This document shows positions 8,304 to 17,287 of a stretch of 64,000 nt of DNA, piece by piece. The position numbers and the translations under genes were made by a program. The notes under the pieces are model-generated. The model was not told the DNA's origin. It was given only the letters and a program-made list of their open reading frames with translations, and did no database searches. How positions within the stretch are numbered: position 1 is the stretch's first letter; every line of letters starts with the position of its first letter. The stretch comes from Candidatus Thiodiazotropha endolucinida (lineage in GTDB: Bacteria; Pseudomonadota; Gammaproteobacteria; Chromatiales; Chromatiaceae), in NCBI RefSeq assembly GCF_001715975.1, contig NZ_MARB01000006.1, positions 1 to 64,000 of the forward strand. Direction: 5' to 3'.

Positions 8304-10406
8304 TTGAATAAGGAAAGTTCATCAACGAGTCTGGCCGAACAACCCGTCACGGTATTGAAAGGGGTCGGGGTAAGGAGTGCCGAAAAACTCGCCAGGTTGG
8401 GCATCGGGAGTCTGCAGGATCTGCTGTTTCACCTGCCGTTGCGCTACCAGGACCGAACACGGATTCAACCGATCGGCAGTCTGCGGCGTGGTGATCAGGT
8501 GGTGATCGAGGGGGAGATCGATCTGGCGGAGATCAAGTTCGGCCGTCGCCGCTCTCTGATGGTGCACCTTTCCGACGGCACGGGCGGCCTGTTTCTGCGC
8601 TTTTTCTATTTCAGCAATGCCCAGCGGCAAACGTTGAATCGCGGTGTTCGATTACGCTGTTTTGGTGAGGTGCGCAATGGCCCCAACAGTCTGGAGATGG
8701 TCCATCCCGAGTATCAACACATCGATCCTGATCAACCCGTGGCGGTGGAGACGTCGCTGACACCGATCTATCCCACCACTGAGGGTGTCCATCAATTGAC
8801 CCTGCGCGGTCTCATGCAGCAGGCCCTGCAGTGGTTGCAACAGCAGCCGGACGGACTGAGGGAGTGGCTGCCCCAGTCACTGTTGGCGCGGTTTCCTCAA
8901 ATGAATTTGGCCCAGGCGGTCAGTTACCTCCATGCGCCGCCTCCCGATGCCGACCAACAACGGCTACTGGCGGGGATACATCCGGCACAACAGCGACTCT
9001 CCTATGAGGAGCTGCTCGCCCATCAGATCAGTCTGCGCAGCATGCGGGCTCACCATCAACGTATTCGCGCCACTCCGTTTGTGATCGACAACAAGCTGAA
9101 GCAGGCCCTTATTTCGGCACTGCCGTTCGAACTGACCGTCGCCCAGAGCCGGGTTGTGGCGGAGATTGAACAGGATCTTGCACGCTCCCTGCCGATGCAG
9201 CGCCTGGTGCAGGGAGATGTGGGTTCGGGCAAGACCGTGGTCAGCGCCATGGCGGTGCTGCAGGCCATCGGCGCCGGCAGTCAAGTGGCCTTGATGGCGC
9301 CCACGGAACTGCTGGCGGAACAGCATCTGCGCAGCTTCTCCCAATGGCTGCTGCCGTTGGGGATCGAAATCGGCTGGCTCACCGGACGACTCAAGGGTCG
9401 CCCCCGGGAAGCGGTGATTGAACGGATCGCGGCAGGTGAGATACAGCTGGCGGTGGGTACCCATGCCCTGTTTCAGCAGGATGTGGTGTTCAGCGATCTC
9501 GGTCTTGTGGTGATCGACGAACAGCACCGCTTCGGTGTCCATCAACGACTGGCATTACGCGAGAAGGGGAACCGGCAGGGACACACCCCCCACCAGTTGA
9601 TCATGACCGCCACGCCGATCCCCCGCACGCTGGCGATGACCGCCTATGCCGACCTCGACCTGTCGATCATCGATGGCCTGCCGCCGGGTCGTAAACCGGT
9701 TACCACAGCGGTGATATCGGATCGCAGGCGCGACGAGGTGGTGGAACGGGTGAGGGCGGCCTGTGCCCAGGGGCGCCAGGCCTATTGGGTCTGTACCCTG
9801 ATCGAGGAGTCGGAGGCATTGCAGTGCCAGGCAGCGGAGGAGACCGCGCGGCTGCTTGCCGAGGCCCTGCCGGATTTGGACGTGGCCTTGGTGCACGGCC
9901 GGGTAAGACAGGAAGCGAAAGAGCATGTCATGCGGGATTTCCAATCGGGCGCGGTTGATCTGCTGGTTGCCACCACCGTGATCGAGGTGGGCATGGATGT
10001 GCCGAATGCGAGCCTGATGATTATCGAAAACCCGGAACGCCTGGGATTGGCGCAGCTGCATCAGTTGCGTGGCAGGGTGGGGCGCGGCAGTGAGGAGAGC
10101 CACTGCGTTCTGATGTACCATTCCCCCCTCTCGGCCAATGCCAAAGAGCGTCTGGCGATTCTGCGTGAGACAAGCGACGGCTTCATGATTGCCCAAAAAG
10201 ACCTGGAGATGAGAGGGCCGGGAGAGGTGTTGGGAACCCGGCAGACCGGTGAGATGCAACTGCGAATCGCTGATCCGGTGAGGGATCAGGGGATGCTCGA
10301 CGAGGTGCGCGAAGCGGCGGAGATGCTGTTACGGGACGATCCTCAGGCTGCGTCCCAGCTGGTCCAGCGTTGGCTGGGCGAGCGTGTCGCATATGTCAAG
10401 GTTTAG
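8304..10406 (+). CDS. recG: ATP-dependent DNA helicase RecG
   Basis: A 700-residue RecG, which remodels stalled forks and Holliday junctions. The N-terminal wedge/OB domain begins near VTVLKGVGVRSAEKL. Helicase motifs are GDVGSGKTVV (Walker A), VIDEQHRFGVHQR (motif II, DEQH), TATPIPRTL (motif III), then ATTVIEVGMDVPNAS and QLRGRVGRG (motifs V and VI). The reading frame is closed by a stop at 8295-8297, so the first available start is TTG at 8304. An AGGAGG lies about 25 nt upstream, too far to be ideal. A start a few codons later cannot be excluded. Confidence 0.96.
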   Translation: MNKESSSTSLAEQPVTVLKGVGVRSAEKLARLGIGSLQDLLFHLPLRYQDRTRIQPIGSLRRGDQVVIEGEIDLAEIKFGRRRSLMVHLSDGTGGLFLRFFYFSNAQRQTLNRGVRLRCFGEVRNGPNSLEMVHPEYQHIDPDQPVAVETSLTPIYPTTEGVHQLTLRGLMQQALQWLQQQPDGLREWLPQSLLARFPQMNLAQAVSYLHAPPPDADQQRLLAGIHPAQQRLSYEELLAHQISLRSMRAHHQRIRATPFVIDNKLKQALISALPFELTVAQSRVVAEIEQDLARSLPMQRLVQGDVGSGKTVVSAMAVLQAIGAGSQVALMAPTELLAEQHLRSFSQWLLPLGIEIGWLTGRLKGRPREAVIERIAAGEIQLAVGTHALFQQDVVFSDLGLVVIDEQHRFGVHQRLALREKGNRQGHTPHQLIMTATPIPRTLAMTAYADLDLSIIDGLPPGRKPVTTAVISDRRRDEVVERVRAACAQGRQAYWVCTLIEESEALQCQAAEETARLLAEALPDLDVALVHGRVRQEAKEHVMRDFQSGAVDLLVATTVIEVGMDVPNASLMIIENPERLGLAQLHQLRGRVGRGSEESHCVLMYHSPLSANAKERLAILRETSDGFMIAQKDLEMRGPGEVLGTRQTGEMQLRIADPVRDQGMLDEVREAAEMLLRDDPQAASQLVQRWLGERVAYVKV

Positions 10407-10495
10407 AAGCGATCGGATCAGGGACTGGGAAGCCTTCTATTTCGTCATTCAACCGCAGGGTGTGCGATAATAATCCTTTTTCGGGATGAGATAGC

Positions 10496-11083
10496 TTGAG
10501 TCAGCAGATAAGTAGCAGGTCGAACCCTGAGCCGAATTGGAGCGATTGGCGTCATCGCTCACATACGCAGATACCACCACTGGTTGCATCATGGTTGGGT
10601 GACAGGGGTTCGCTGACTCAACGTGTCATCCAATGCTGTGGCGAGGGTCAGTTCAAAGTGCGCCTGCTGCATCAGGGGTGGGGAACGCCTCTCAACAGCG
10701 AGTGCCGTATTTTGAGAATGCGCAGAGGGTTGATGGCGCTGGTGAGGGATGTAGAGTTGCAGTGCGACGGCACCCCCTGGGTTTTCGCCCGTACGCTGAT
10801 ACCGATCACCAGTCTCAAGGGCGCGGCGCAAAGGTTGACGCAACTGGGTGAGAAGCCATTGGGTGCAGTGCTTTTCTCCGATCCGAAAGTGATTCGGGGT
10901 GCAACCCAGGTAGCACGCTTGCTGCCCAGACAGCCAATGTTCGAGACGGCCTGCAATCATCTGCAGAAAAAACCGAATCATCTCTGGGGGCGACGCACCC
11001 TGTTTTTTGTGCAAAAGAGACCGTTACTGGTGAATGAGATTTTTCTCCCGACCCTGCCGCTTAAGGGAGGTGGCAGTCGATGA
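10496..11083 (+). CDS. ubiC: Chorismate pyruvate-lyase
   Basis: A 195-residue UbiC, which converts chorismate to 4-hydroxybenzoate plus pyruvate, the first committed step of ubiquinone synthesis. The family core is clear: ALVRDVELQCDGTPWVFART, with Arg84 at the position of the E. coli product-binding arginine, and the terminal LLVNEIFLP, with Glu181 at the catalytic glutamate position. The start is TTG at 10496 after a GGGATGAG stretch. The stop overlaps the ubiA start by 4 nt, so the two genes are translationally coupled. Confidence 0.93.
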   Translation: MSQQISSRSNPEPNWSDWRHRSHTQIPPLVASWLGDRGSLTQRVIQCCGEGQFKVRLLHQGWGTPLNSECRILRMRRGLMALVRDVELQCDGTPWVFARTLIPITSLKGAAQRLTQLGEKPLGAVLFSDPKVIRGATQVARLLPRQPMFETACNHLQKKPNHLWGRRTLFFVQKRPLLVNEIFLPTLPLKGGGSR

Positions 11084-11991
11084 CAAGTCAACAGGTTGAC
11101 ATGATACCTTCGGGTACCGGCCCGGTGGGCTGGCTGGAACGTCTGCGCCGCTACGCGCTGCTGGTACGGCTGAATCGACCGATCGGAATATTGCTGTTGA
11201 TGTGGCCTACCCTGTGGGCGTTGTGGATCGCGGGTGAAGGCACGCCGCCCTGGCATATCGTTTTGGTGTTCGTCACCGGGGTGGCGCTGATGCGATCCGC
11301 CGGCTGTGCAATCAACGACTATGCCGATCGTGAATTCGACGGCCATGTGGCACGCACCCAGGCCCGGCCCATCGCCTCGGGACTGGTCAGCCCGCGCGAG
11401 GCATTGGGTGTCTTTATCGTACTCTCCCTGCTGGCCGCCTCACTGCTGTTTTTTCTCAACTGGCCAACCCGCTACATGTCACTGGTGGCGCTGTTGCTGA
11501 CGGCAGTCTACCCCTTCATGAAGCGCTATACCCATCTGCCCCAGGTGGTGTTGGGCGCCGCCTTCGGCTGGGCGGTGCCGATGGCCTTCATGGCGCTCAA
11601 CGAAAGCGTGCCGCCGGTTGCCTGGCTGTTGTTCGCTACCACCCTGATCTGGGCGCTTATCTACGATACTCAATACGCCATGGTGGACCGGGAGGACGAT
11701 CTCAAGATCGGGGTCAAGTCGAGTGCGATTCTGTTCGGCCGCCATGACAAGCTGATCATCGGACTGCTGCAAGCGGCCATGATAGTGCTGCTGCTGTTGA
11801 CCGGGATGCTGCTCGGGCGTGGCGCTTTTTATTATCTCGGCCTGTTGGGCGGCGCCGGGCTGTTTGCCTATCAACAATGGCTCATCCGGGCCCGCGAACC
11901 CAAGGCCTACTTCGAGGCCTTTCTCAACAACAACCAGTTCGGCATGGTGATCTTTATCGGGTTACTGGTCGACTATCTGTCATTCGGATAA
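11080..11991 (+). CDS. ubiA: 4-hydroxybenzoate polyprenyltransferase
   Basis: A 303-residue integral membrane prenyltransferase attaching the polyprenyl tail to 4-hydroxybenzoate. Both Asp-rich metal/diphosphate motifs are present: NDYADREFD (about residue 87) and DTQYAMVDREDD (about residue 198). About eight to nine transmembrane helices are visible. It overlaps ubiC by ATGA, giving a two-gene ubiCA operon that supplies the second and first ubiquinone steps together. Confidence 0.96.
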   Translation: MTSQQVDMIPSGTGPVGWLERLRRYALLVRLNRPIGILLLMWPTLWALWIAGEGTPPWHIVLVFVTGVALMRSAGCAINDYADREFDGHVARTQARPIASGLVSPREALGVFIVLSLLAASLLFFLNWPTRYMSLVALLLTAVYPFMKRYTHLPQVVLGAAFGWAVPMAFMALNESVPPVAWLLFATTLIWALIYDTQYAMVDREDDLKIGVKSSAILFGRHDKLIIGLLQAAMIVLLLLTGMLLGRGAFYYLGLLGGAGLFAYQQWLIRAREPKAYFEAFLNNNQFGMVIFIGLLVDYLSFG

Positions 11992-12044
11992 ACTGAGATA
12001 GCAGCCACTTTCCGCTAAGCCATCTGTTCGGGATGACGCTTGTT

Positions 12045-12242
12045 ATGGAAATATATATACCTCTATATCCAGTGAAGGTATGTCTCTTCATTGCGACGAC
12101 TGTAATGCCGAAAACACAACAAGGATTGTCAATCAATGTCAGGATAGAAAACAGTGGGCAAGATGCCTCTTTTTACCGTCCAGGATTTAATAATTTTATT
12201 ATTGAATACGGGCGGGAATATTGGCAAGTAAATGAAATTTAG
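12045..12242 (+). CDS. Possible small ORF, unknown
   Basis: An open frame of about 65 residues from the ATG at 12045 (an in-frame ATG also lies at 12033). It has moderately protein-like composition and an AT-rich base content unlike ubiA. No family, clear Shine-Dalgarno or hydrophobic signal is seen. It lies in the accessory stretch before the attC-like site and may be non-coding. Confidence 0.22.
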   Translation: MEIYIPLYPVKVCLFIATTVMPKTQQGLSINVRIENSGQDASFYRPGFNNFIIEYGREYWQVNEI

Positions 12243-12303
12243 GGTAAAACTTAAAGCATAACAGGGAGGTTTTATCTTTTGAGTTCCCTCCCCCAATGTA
12301 ACG

Positions 12304-12471
12304 ATGATTCAAACTTACTTGGCACTTTTGAGAGAAGGATCTGGGCCTAAGGATGAAGAGAGGCAGTTGATTCTGCAGACCCTCTTTAGGCCCAGCACCA
12401 CAGGGTTTATCAAGGATGACGGACCAAGTTCATTTCACGAGATTGTTTCCAATGCCTTATCAAAAAAATAA
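12304..12471 (+). CDS. Possible small cassette-like ORF
   Basis: An ATG-to-TAA frame of 55 codons encoding MIQTYLALLREGSGPKDEER and a Ser/Thr-rich C-terminus. It is of unknown family. Its stop is 4 nt before the attC-like site at 12475, which is the expected position of an integron cassette gene. A GGGAGG/CCTCCC hairpin lies upstream (about 12264-12295). No strong ribosome binding site is visible, so coding status is uncertain. Confidence 0.4.
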   Translation: MIQTYLALLREGSGPKDEERQLILQTLFRPSTTGFIKDDGPSSFHEIVSNALSKK

Positions 12472-12474
12472 ATA

Positions 12475-12528
12475 TAACAAAGCCTTCCAGATGCGCTAAT
12501 GCGCCTGCTCCGCTGAAGGCGGCGTTAT
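12475..12528 (+). other. Integron attC-like recombination site
   Basis: A 54-nt imperfect palindrome. The outer TAAC (12475-12478) pairs with GTTA (12524-12527). A 3-nt unpaired spacer on each side is followed by GCCTTC (12482-12487) pairing with GAAGGC (12515-12520). A single unpaired C then precedes an AG/CT pair. This outer box, spacer, inner box and extrahelical base order matches folded attC sites, as does the CGGCGTTATG right end. The outer box matches the attC consensus only partly. No integron integrase or second site lies in the window. Confidence 0.5.
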
Positions 12529-12554
12529 GGTTTCAAAATTGCCGCCTTGCAAAG

Positions 12555-12569
12555 TACTCCAATGGAGTA
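12555..12569. promoter_or_regulatory. Palindromic operator of the TA module
   Basis: TACTCCA-A-TGGAGTA is a perfect 15-nt palindrome 12 nt before the toxin ATG, overlapping a TATATT-like -10 hexamer. Palindromes of this form are bound by the HTH antitoxins of RelE/HigB-type modules for autorepression. The position argues that the antitoxin still represses this promoter. Confidence 0.65.
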
Positions 12570-12581
12570 TATTCTTTATGA

Positions 12582-12934
12582 ATGTTAACTATTGCTGAAA
12601 CAGCACCATTCCAACGAAAATTCAGTAGGTTACTATCCTCTGATGAACATTCAGATCTAATTGCCTATCTCTCTGAGCACCCTAATTCCGGTGTTCTTAT
12701 ACAAGGGACAGGAGGTATTCGAAAACTACGTTGGGCCCGTCAAGGTGGTGGTAAAAGTGGAGGGATTAGAGTCATTTACTATTTTCACAATGAAAGTATG
12801 CCACTTTATCTCTTGGCGCCTTTGGTAAAAATGAGAAAGCAAATCTTTCCACCGAAGAAAAGCAGCTATTAGCAAAAGCGGTTAAAGAACTAATGGCGTT
12901 CTGGAGGCAGAGACATGAGCAAAGCATTCACTGA
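12582..12934 (+). pseudogene. RelE/HigB-type toxin, frameshifted
   Basis: The first about 79 codons match the RelE/ParE-superfamily toxin core, with GVLIQGTGGIRKLRWARQG and GGIRVIYYF. The frame then leaves the family and stops at 12872 after 96 residues. From about 12818 the next frame carries the expected family continuation, AFGKNEKANLSTEEKQ then LLAKAVKELMAFW, ending at TGA 12932-12934. A one-base deletion near 12816-12823 explains this. The restored gene would be about 118 codons and overlap the antitoxin start by 20 nt. The toxin is probably inactive, unless ribosomes shift frame or the base is a sequencing error. Confidence 0.72.
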
Positions 12935-13202
12935 AATATCTGAAGGCCTCAAGGATGCGGCTGCCCATGCAAAGGGTGAGAAATCTGAGGTTTTGGAGCA
13001 CGCACCCGAAGCACTTAATGTAAGAGCTATACGTGAGAAAACAGGTATGAGCCAACAACGGTTTTGCGCCACCTTTGGTATTTCACTTGGCACCTTGAGA
13101 CACTGGGAGCAAGGTCTTCGTAGCCCTAGAGGGGCGGCACGAGTTCTCTTAAAAGTGGTAGAAAATAATCCTCAAGCAGTAATCAAGGCTGTGAGTGAGT
13201 AA
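12915..13202 (+). CDS. HTH antitoxin of the RelE-type module
   Basis: A 95-residue protein with an XRE-type helix-turn-helix at about residues 35-75 (VRAIREKTGMSQQRFCATFG, then LGTLRHWEQGLRSPRGAARV). This is the antitoxin architecture of HigA/NadS-like proteins that follow RelE-type toxins. It would neutralise the toxin and repress the shared promoter through the palindrome at 12555-12569. GGAGG lies about 8 nt upstream of the ATG. It is intact, whereas the toxin frame is broken. Confidence 0.87.
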   Translation: MSKAFTEISEGLKDAAAHAKGEKSEVLEHAPEALNVRAIREKTGMSQQRFCATFGISLGTLRHWEQGLRSPRGAARVLLKVVENNPQAVIKAVSE

Positions 13203-13239
13203 ACCATAAAAAATAGTAACGTTGATTTAATTTTGAAAA

Positions 13240-13767
13240 TCAATGCGGTTTATCTCCCAGACGATTTTTATCTTGATCATACAAGCCGGTCAGGACAGCA
13301 ATGCCGTCATCGTTGACACGCAGTTCGCCAAAACGTGCGTTGGAATAAGTATCCCATTTTCCTTCCTGAAAAAAGTAGGCGTCGCTGGCAAGCCGTACTG
13401 ATTCTCCTCGCTTTCGGAAACGGAGCAGGTGCTGGGTATCTGTGAGTTGCTGCCCCTCGTAGAGACTCACAAAGCTGGCTTCCCCTGTCGGGTCAAGATT
13501 CACAATGATATTTCCATCGTCAATCTGGGCGGATTTTGCGGCCTGTGCGACCTCACCGGTCATGGCATATCGCAACGCCATGTAGTCTCCTTGTAAAAGT
13601 GAGCGAGGGTCACGTGGTGCGAGTCTTAGCAGCAGGGTGTCGCCGTTATTGACAATGCTCTCTTTGATGATGATCTGGCTGTTGACGATGAGGAGTATCA
13701 ATAGCGTCACAACAGCCATGATGGTGAGGCGGGTCTTATCAGATAAGCCGAAGATTGAATTAAGCAT
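13240..13767 (-). CDS. GDYXXLXY domain membrane-anchored protein
   Basis: A 175-residue protein with one N-terminal membrane helix (TRLTIMAVVTLLILLIVNSQ) and an external domain containing LQGDYMALRY, the motif that names the GDYXXLXY family. Function is unknown. The start at 13767 follows AGGGAG at 6-nt spacing and overlaps the upstream DUF4401 gene by 8 nt. It is the last gene of a three-gene membrane operon whose order (DUF2157, DUF4401, GDYXXLXY) recurs in other proteobacteria. Confidence 0.85.
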   Translation of the reverse strand: MLNSIFGLSDKTRLTIMAVVTLLILLIVNSQIIIKESIVNNGDTLLLRLAPRDPRSLLQGDYMALRYAMTGEVAQAAKSAQIDDGNIIVNLDPTGEASFVSLYEGQQLTDTQHLLRFRKRGESVRLASDAYFFQEGKWDTYSNARFGELRVNDDGIAVLTGLYDQDKNRLGDKPH

Positions 13768-14857
13768 AGCCAGCTCCCTGCCGCTCATCTGTCAGGATGA
13801 CTTTGAGGATGATCCAGCGAGATAGCAATAGGGTGATACCGGTGGCGACCAGTGTGATCGATTTCGTTAACAGACTGACTTCTATACCGTAGAAGAAGGC
13901 CGTTAGGAATAGGACAAAAAAACCGATACCGGCCCCGGTGAAAGTTACTCTGCTGGAGTGAGCGCCGAGTAGCATGACGATAAGACCAAGCAAGAGTCCC
14001 GGCGCATACCAGGCACAGGTGATAATGACGATCATGATGCCATGCAGTAATAGTAATGACTTTGTGTCTTCCGTACCCGCAACGACAGGCCAGATCAATC
14101 TACCGAGATAAATAAGAAGCATACCCAATAGGATCGTTGAGATCCAGGGTCGGGGATAGAACAAAAAGTCTGCTTCCAGTTCTGGCAGCAGATATACGGT
14201 AGAGAGCAACAGAGTGCCAAAGGCGCTCAGCATCAATCCACTCATCAAGGGGTGTAGTAACTCACTGTGCCTGCCTGCAACAAGTGTCGGCATTCGGTTG
14301 TGCAGCAGGATCAATATGCCGGTGAGTGCTGGACCGAGGAGGGGTATAAGTGCATTTGCCTCCCAGTGGTACAACAACGTGGTCAATGAACCGGTGGCGA
14401 GAAGCACCATGATGACACGATGAATACGATCCGGAAAAAGAAAAAACAGGGCTGAGCTTATTACCAGAGCGAAGCCAAGAATAATCTCGAACTTCCCATG
14501 CCCTGCGATATCAGCAAAGCCGTAGGCAACCAATGCCTGGCCGGCCAGGCTGGAAGCCAGTGCGCATTGAACCAGAAAGTCTCTGTCGGATCGTTGACGG
14601 ACGAGAATTGCACACACGATCAATGCCGCACCGATGAAGATATAACCACCATCAACCATCAGGGTGATACTGGTAATGAACCCGATTAACAAAAGGCTGG
14701 CGAGCCAGGCCCCGAACCCCACCATCGTTCGGATATACCAGGGTTGCGGGTTGGGTCTGTTTTCCAAATAATCGAGTGCGTCATCCTCTATGCTGAGTAG
14801 ATTCTCCGCCCGCAAGTTGTTGACGATATGGTTCAGGGTAACGGTTGATCCGCTCAT
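13760..14857 (-). CDS. DUF4401 family membrane protein
   Basis: A 365-residue protein with a soluble N-terminus of about 50 residues (NNLRAENLLSIEDDALDYLE) followed by ten or so hydrophobic helices. The pattern matches DUF4401 proteins, of unknown function. The ATG at 14857 overlaps the stop of the upstream DUF2157 gene as ATGA, so the genes are translationally coupled. It probably forms a membrane complex with its two neighbours (inference). Confidence 0.82.
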   Translation of the reverse strand: MSGSTVTLNHIVNNLRAENLLSIEDDALDYLENRPNPQPWYIRTMVGFGAWLASLLLIGFITSITLMVDGGYIFIGAALIVCAILVRQRSDRDFLVQCALASSLAGQALVAYGFADIAGHGKFEIILGFALVISSALFFLFPDRIHRVIMVLLATGSLTTLLYHWEANALIPLLGPALTGILILLHNRMPTLVAGRHSELLHPLMSGLMLSAFGTLLLSTVYLLPELEADFLFYPRPWISTILLGMLLIYLGRLIWPVVAGTEDTKSLLLLHGIMIVIITCAWYAPGLLLGLIVMLLGAHSSRVTFTGAGIGFFVLFLTAFFYGIEVSLLTKSITLVATGITLLLSRWIILKVILTDERQGAGYA

Positions 14858-15900
14858 GATCTTGTCTCCCAGCTCAGCGCAATCTGACGCAACCACCAGG
14901 CGGCACTCGCGACCTGGGCAATGAGCAGGAGGGCGAGAAAGAGCAGGCTGCCTGAACCGGACATCATATGACGGATGAAGAACGCAGTGATCACCATAAT
15001 TACGCCAAGCAGGCTACAGGTAAGAATGAACAAGTCATGTCGTCGATACTGGTAGTAGTAGAGAGCAGCACCTGTTGCGATGAGTAGCAGAGTGGGGGAG
15101 ACCACGCTCAATCTGGTCTGTTCCTCAAAACCGGCTGCGACGATGATGACCAGTGTTGGCAGGAGGACCGTGCTGAAAGCAATAAATGCGATCACCCGCG
15201 GGAACAGTATTCCCCGCATCCAGCTGACGCCGCGGTATGAGCCGAACTCCCAGATGATTAGGGCGAGGACGTTCAGTACAAAAAGATAGCTGGCCAGGGT
15301 GGAATCCATCACTGTAGTGCCCAGCCATACCAGCGGGCCGAGCAGTTGCGATACTTGCCACCAGCCATCCGGTGGGTGCAGGACCTGTGTGTAGTACATG
15401 ATGAGGGTCAGATTCAGGAGGATCTGCAGCAGCATCCAGATACCCGTCTGACGGCCAATGATTGCCCAAGGGAGGATCAGCAGCGCCCAGGTGAGAAACA
15501 GGCCATAGGGGTCTGCACCAGTCTGGTAGGCCTGTCCAAACACCGCCAACAGTGTGCCGGTGAGAAACGCAGCTGTCAGCAGGCTGACCCTACCGGCAAT
15601 GGTGTCGAGGCCGAAACGCCAGGCCAGTACCACTGCACCCATGACACCACCCTCGACCAGGGCGAACTTTGTTAAGTGACTGAGATCGGCCCAGTTCCAG
15701 GCAAAGAAGGCTAGGATACCGGCGACGATCAACAAGGCGCCGAGAGCAATCAGGAAGCGATCGATGTGGCGCAGCCAGCTGGTTTGATCGGGTGCCAGAC
15801 CTGCAAGTGTCATCGCCCGTCGATAGGCAGCTTCGCTTAGCTTCAGTTGCTGCGCCAGCTCCTGTACGTTCGCGTAATCGGCGATGATCTCCTTATGCAT
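14854..15900 (-). CDS. DUF2157 family membrane protein
   Basis: A 348-residue protein. A cytoplasmic N-terminal region of about 45 residues precedes about ten membrane helices. The stretch IALGALLIVAGILAFFAWNW is typical of DUF2157 proteins, whose biochemical role is unknown. AAAGGAG lies 5 nt before the ATG at 15900. It is the first gene of the DUF2157-DUF4401-GDYXXLXY operon. Confidence 0.85.
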   Translation of the reverse strand: MHKEIIADYANVQELAQQLKLSEAAYRRAMTLAGLAPDQTSWLRHIDRFLIALGALLIVAGILAFFAWNWADLSHLTKFALVEGGVMGAVVLAWRFGLDTIAGRVSLLTAAFLTGTLLAVFGQAYQTGADPYGLFLTWALLILPWAIIGRQTGIWMLLQILLNLTLIMYYTQVLHPPDGWWQVSQLLGPLVWLGTTVMDSTLASYLFVLNVLALIIWEFGSYRGVSWMRGILFPRVIAFIAFSTVLLPTLVIIVAAGFEEQTRLSVVSPTLLLIATGAALYYYQYRRHDLFILTCSLLGVIMVITAFFIRHMMSGSGSLLFLALLLIAQVASAAWWLRQIALSWETRS

Positions 15901-15933
15901 TTAAACTCCTTTACACCCAGGGTCGCTAGATAG

Positions 15934-15952
15934 GGTGCGGCCCAGCCGCACC
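15934..15952. other. Short perfect hairpin upstream of DUF2157
   Basis: GGTGCGGC pairs with GCCGCACC around a CCA loop, an 8-bp perfect stem. It lies 34 nt upstream of the DUF2157 start on the minus strand. No U-run follows on either strand. It may be a dispersed palindrome or a leader structure. Confidence 0.4.
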
Positions 15953-15991
15953 AAGAGCCATGGCTTAATGATCTATTTATATCGACTGTAA

Positions 15992-16396
<405 letters not shown>

Positions 16397-16570
16397 CCAC
16401 TACAATCATGGTAGCACTGCTGACAGATTTTCTTCTGTTACCGCCGTTGCTGATGAAGGTCGATGCGTCCGAGCTTATAAAGCATTCGTAAAGTTAAGGA
16501 AACTCTGATTGATTCTACCATCATCAAATAGTCAGGCGGATAAGTCATGAGCCAAAAAAAGACTCGCTGA

Positions 16571-17287
16571 ATGAAATATACTAACAAGTCTGCTGATATA
16601 CCTCGTATTGATGTGCACCTTTATAATTTCCAGGATCTTTTTTCACATGAACTAGCCCTATCGAATTTACTTACTGTTAAGGAGTTGTCCGAAACGCGAC
16701 GTATGCATTTTTTACATGATCGCCTATGTCGGAGGCTTTCTCAGACAATGAAACGCTTGTTGCTTGGTGATTATCTGGATATCGCCCCTGATAAGGTAAG
16801 TTTTGCCCTTGGGCCTTGGGGGAAATCTACAGTTGATACACACACAATATTCTTTAATGTTAGTCACACACGCATGCAGTTGGCAATTGCCATTGCGAAC
16901 TGCCCTATTGGAATAGATATTGAAATGAGTCATTCAAAATTAAAAATAGATGCGCTGATGAGGTCGATTCTGCATGCTGATGAGGTGGAATCCATCGCTG
17001 GATTACCAATTGATGCGATGCGGTATAAGTTTATGCGCTTATGGACAGAACGGGAGGCTTTTCTAAAAGGAATTGGCCGAGGTCTATCTCTGCCACTCAC
17101 TGACTTTCGATTTAAGTCCGTAAGTGCTTGTGTAAAAGGCGTATATAAGACAAAGGATAATAGTAAAGTAGGATGGTTTACCCACTATTTAGGCCAATTT
17201 GGAGAACATTGCGCCTCACTTGCATGCGAAACGGATCTCTGCAATATTCAATTGCATACGGATATTGATCTAGTAATTAGCAGTTAG
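16571..17287 (+). CDS. 4'-phosphopantetheinyl transferase (Sfp type)
   Basis: A 238-residue PPTase that would load coenzyme A phosphopantetheine onto carrier proteins. Motifs present: FFNVSHT with His99, GIDIEM with Asp116 and Glu118 binding magnesium, and WTEREAFLKGIGRG with Glu162 and Lys166. The length fits Sfp/EntD-type enzymes. No carrier protein, NRPS or PKS gene lies nearby. The base composition is more AT-rich than housekeeping neighbours, and the gene sits between 51-bp direct repeats, suggesting transfer. Its stop overlaps that of the convergent next gene. Confidence 0.88.
   Translation: MKYTNKSADIPRIDVHLYNFQDLFSHELALSNLLTVKELSETRRMHFLHDRLCRRLSQTMKRLLLGDYLDIAPDKVSFALGPWGKSTVDTHTIFFNVSHTRMQLAIAIANCPIGIDIEMSHSKLKIDALMRSILHADEVESIAGLPIDAMRYKFMRLWTEREAFLKGIGRGLSLPLTDFRFKSVSACVKGVYKTKDNSKVGWFTHYLGQFGEHCASLACETDLCNIQLHTDIDLVISS

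Noticed and set aside
8027-8311. A 94-codon open frame before recG
   Set aside because: It is read through the palindromic repeat arms and has no protein-like conservation.
12033-12044. A second attC-like right end (TTGTTATGG) before the small ORF at 12045
   Set aside because: No complementary left arm or internal stem could be paired with it.
16494-16564. Left end of an IS5-like element before the phosphopantetheinyl transferase
   Set aside because: An IS-like terminal stretch and a 7-codon ORF (MSQKKTR) are seen, but no matching inverted end or transposase was found.
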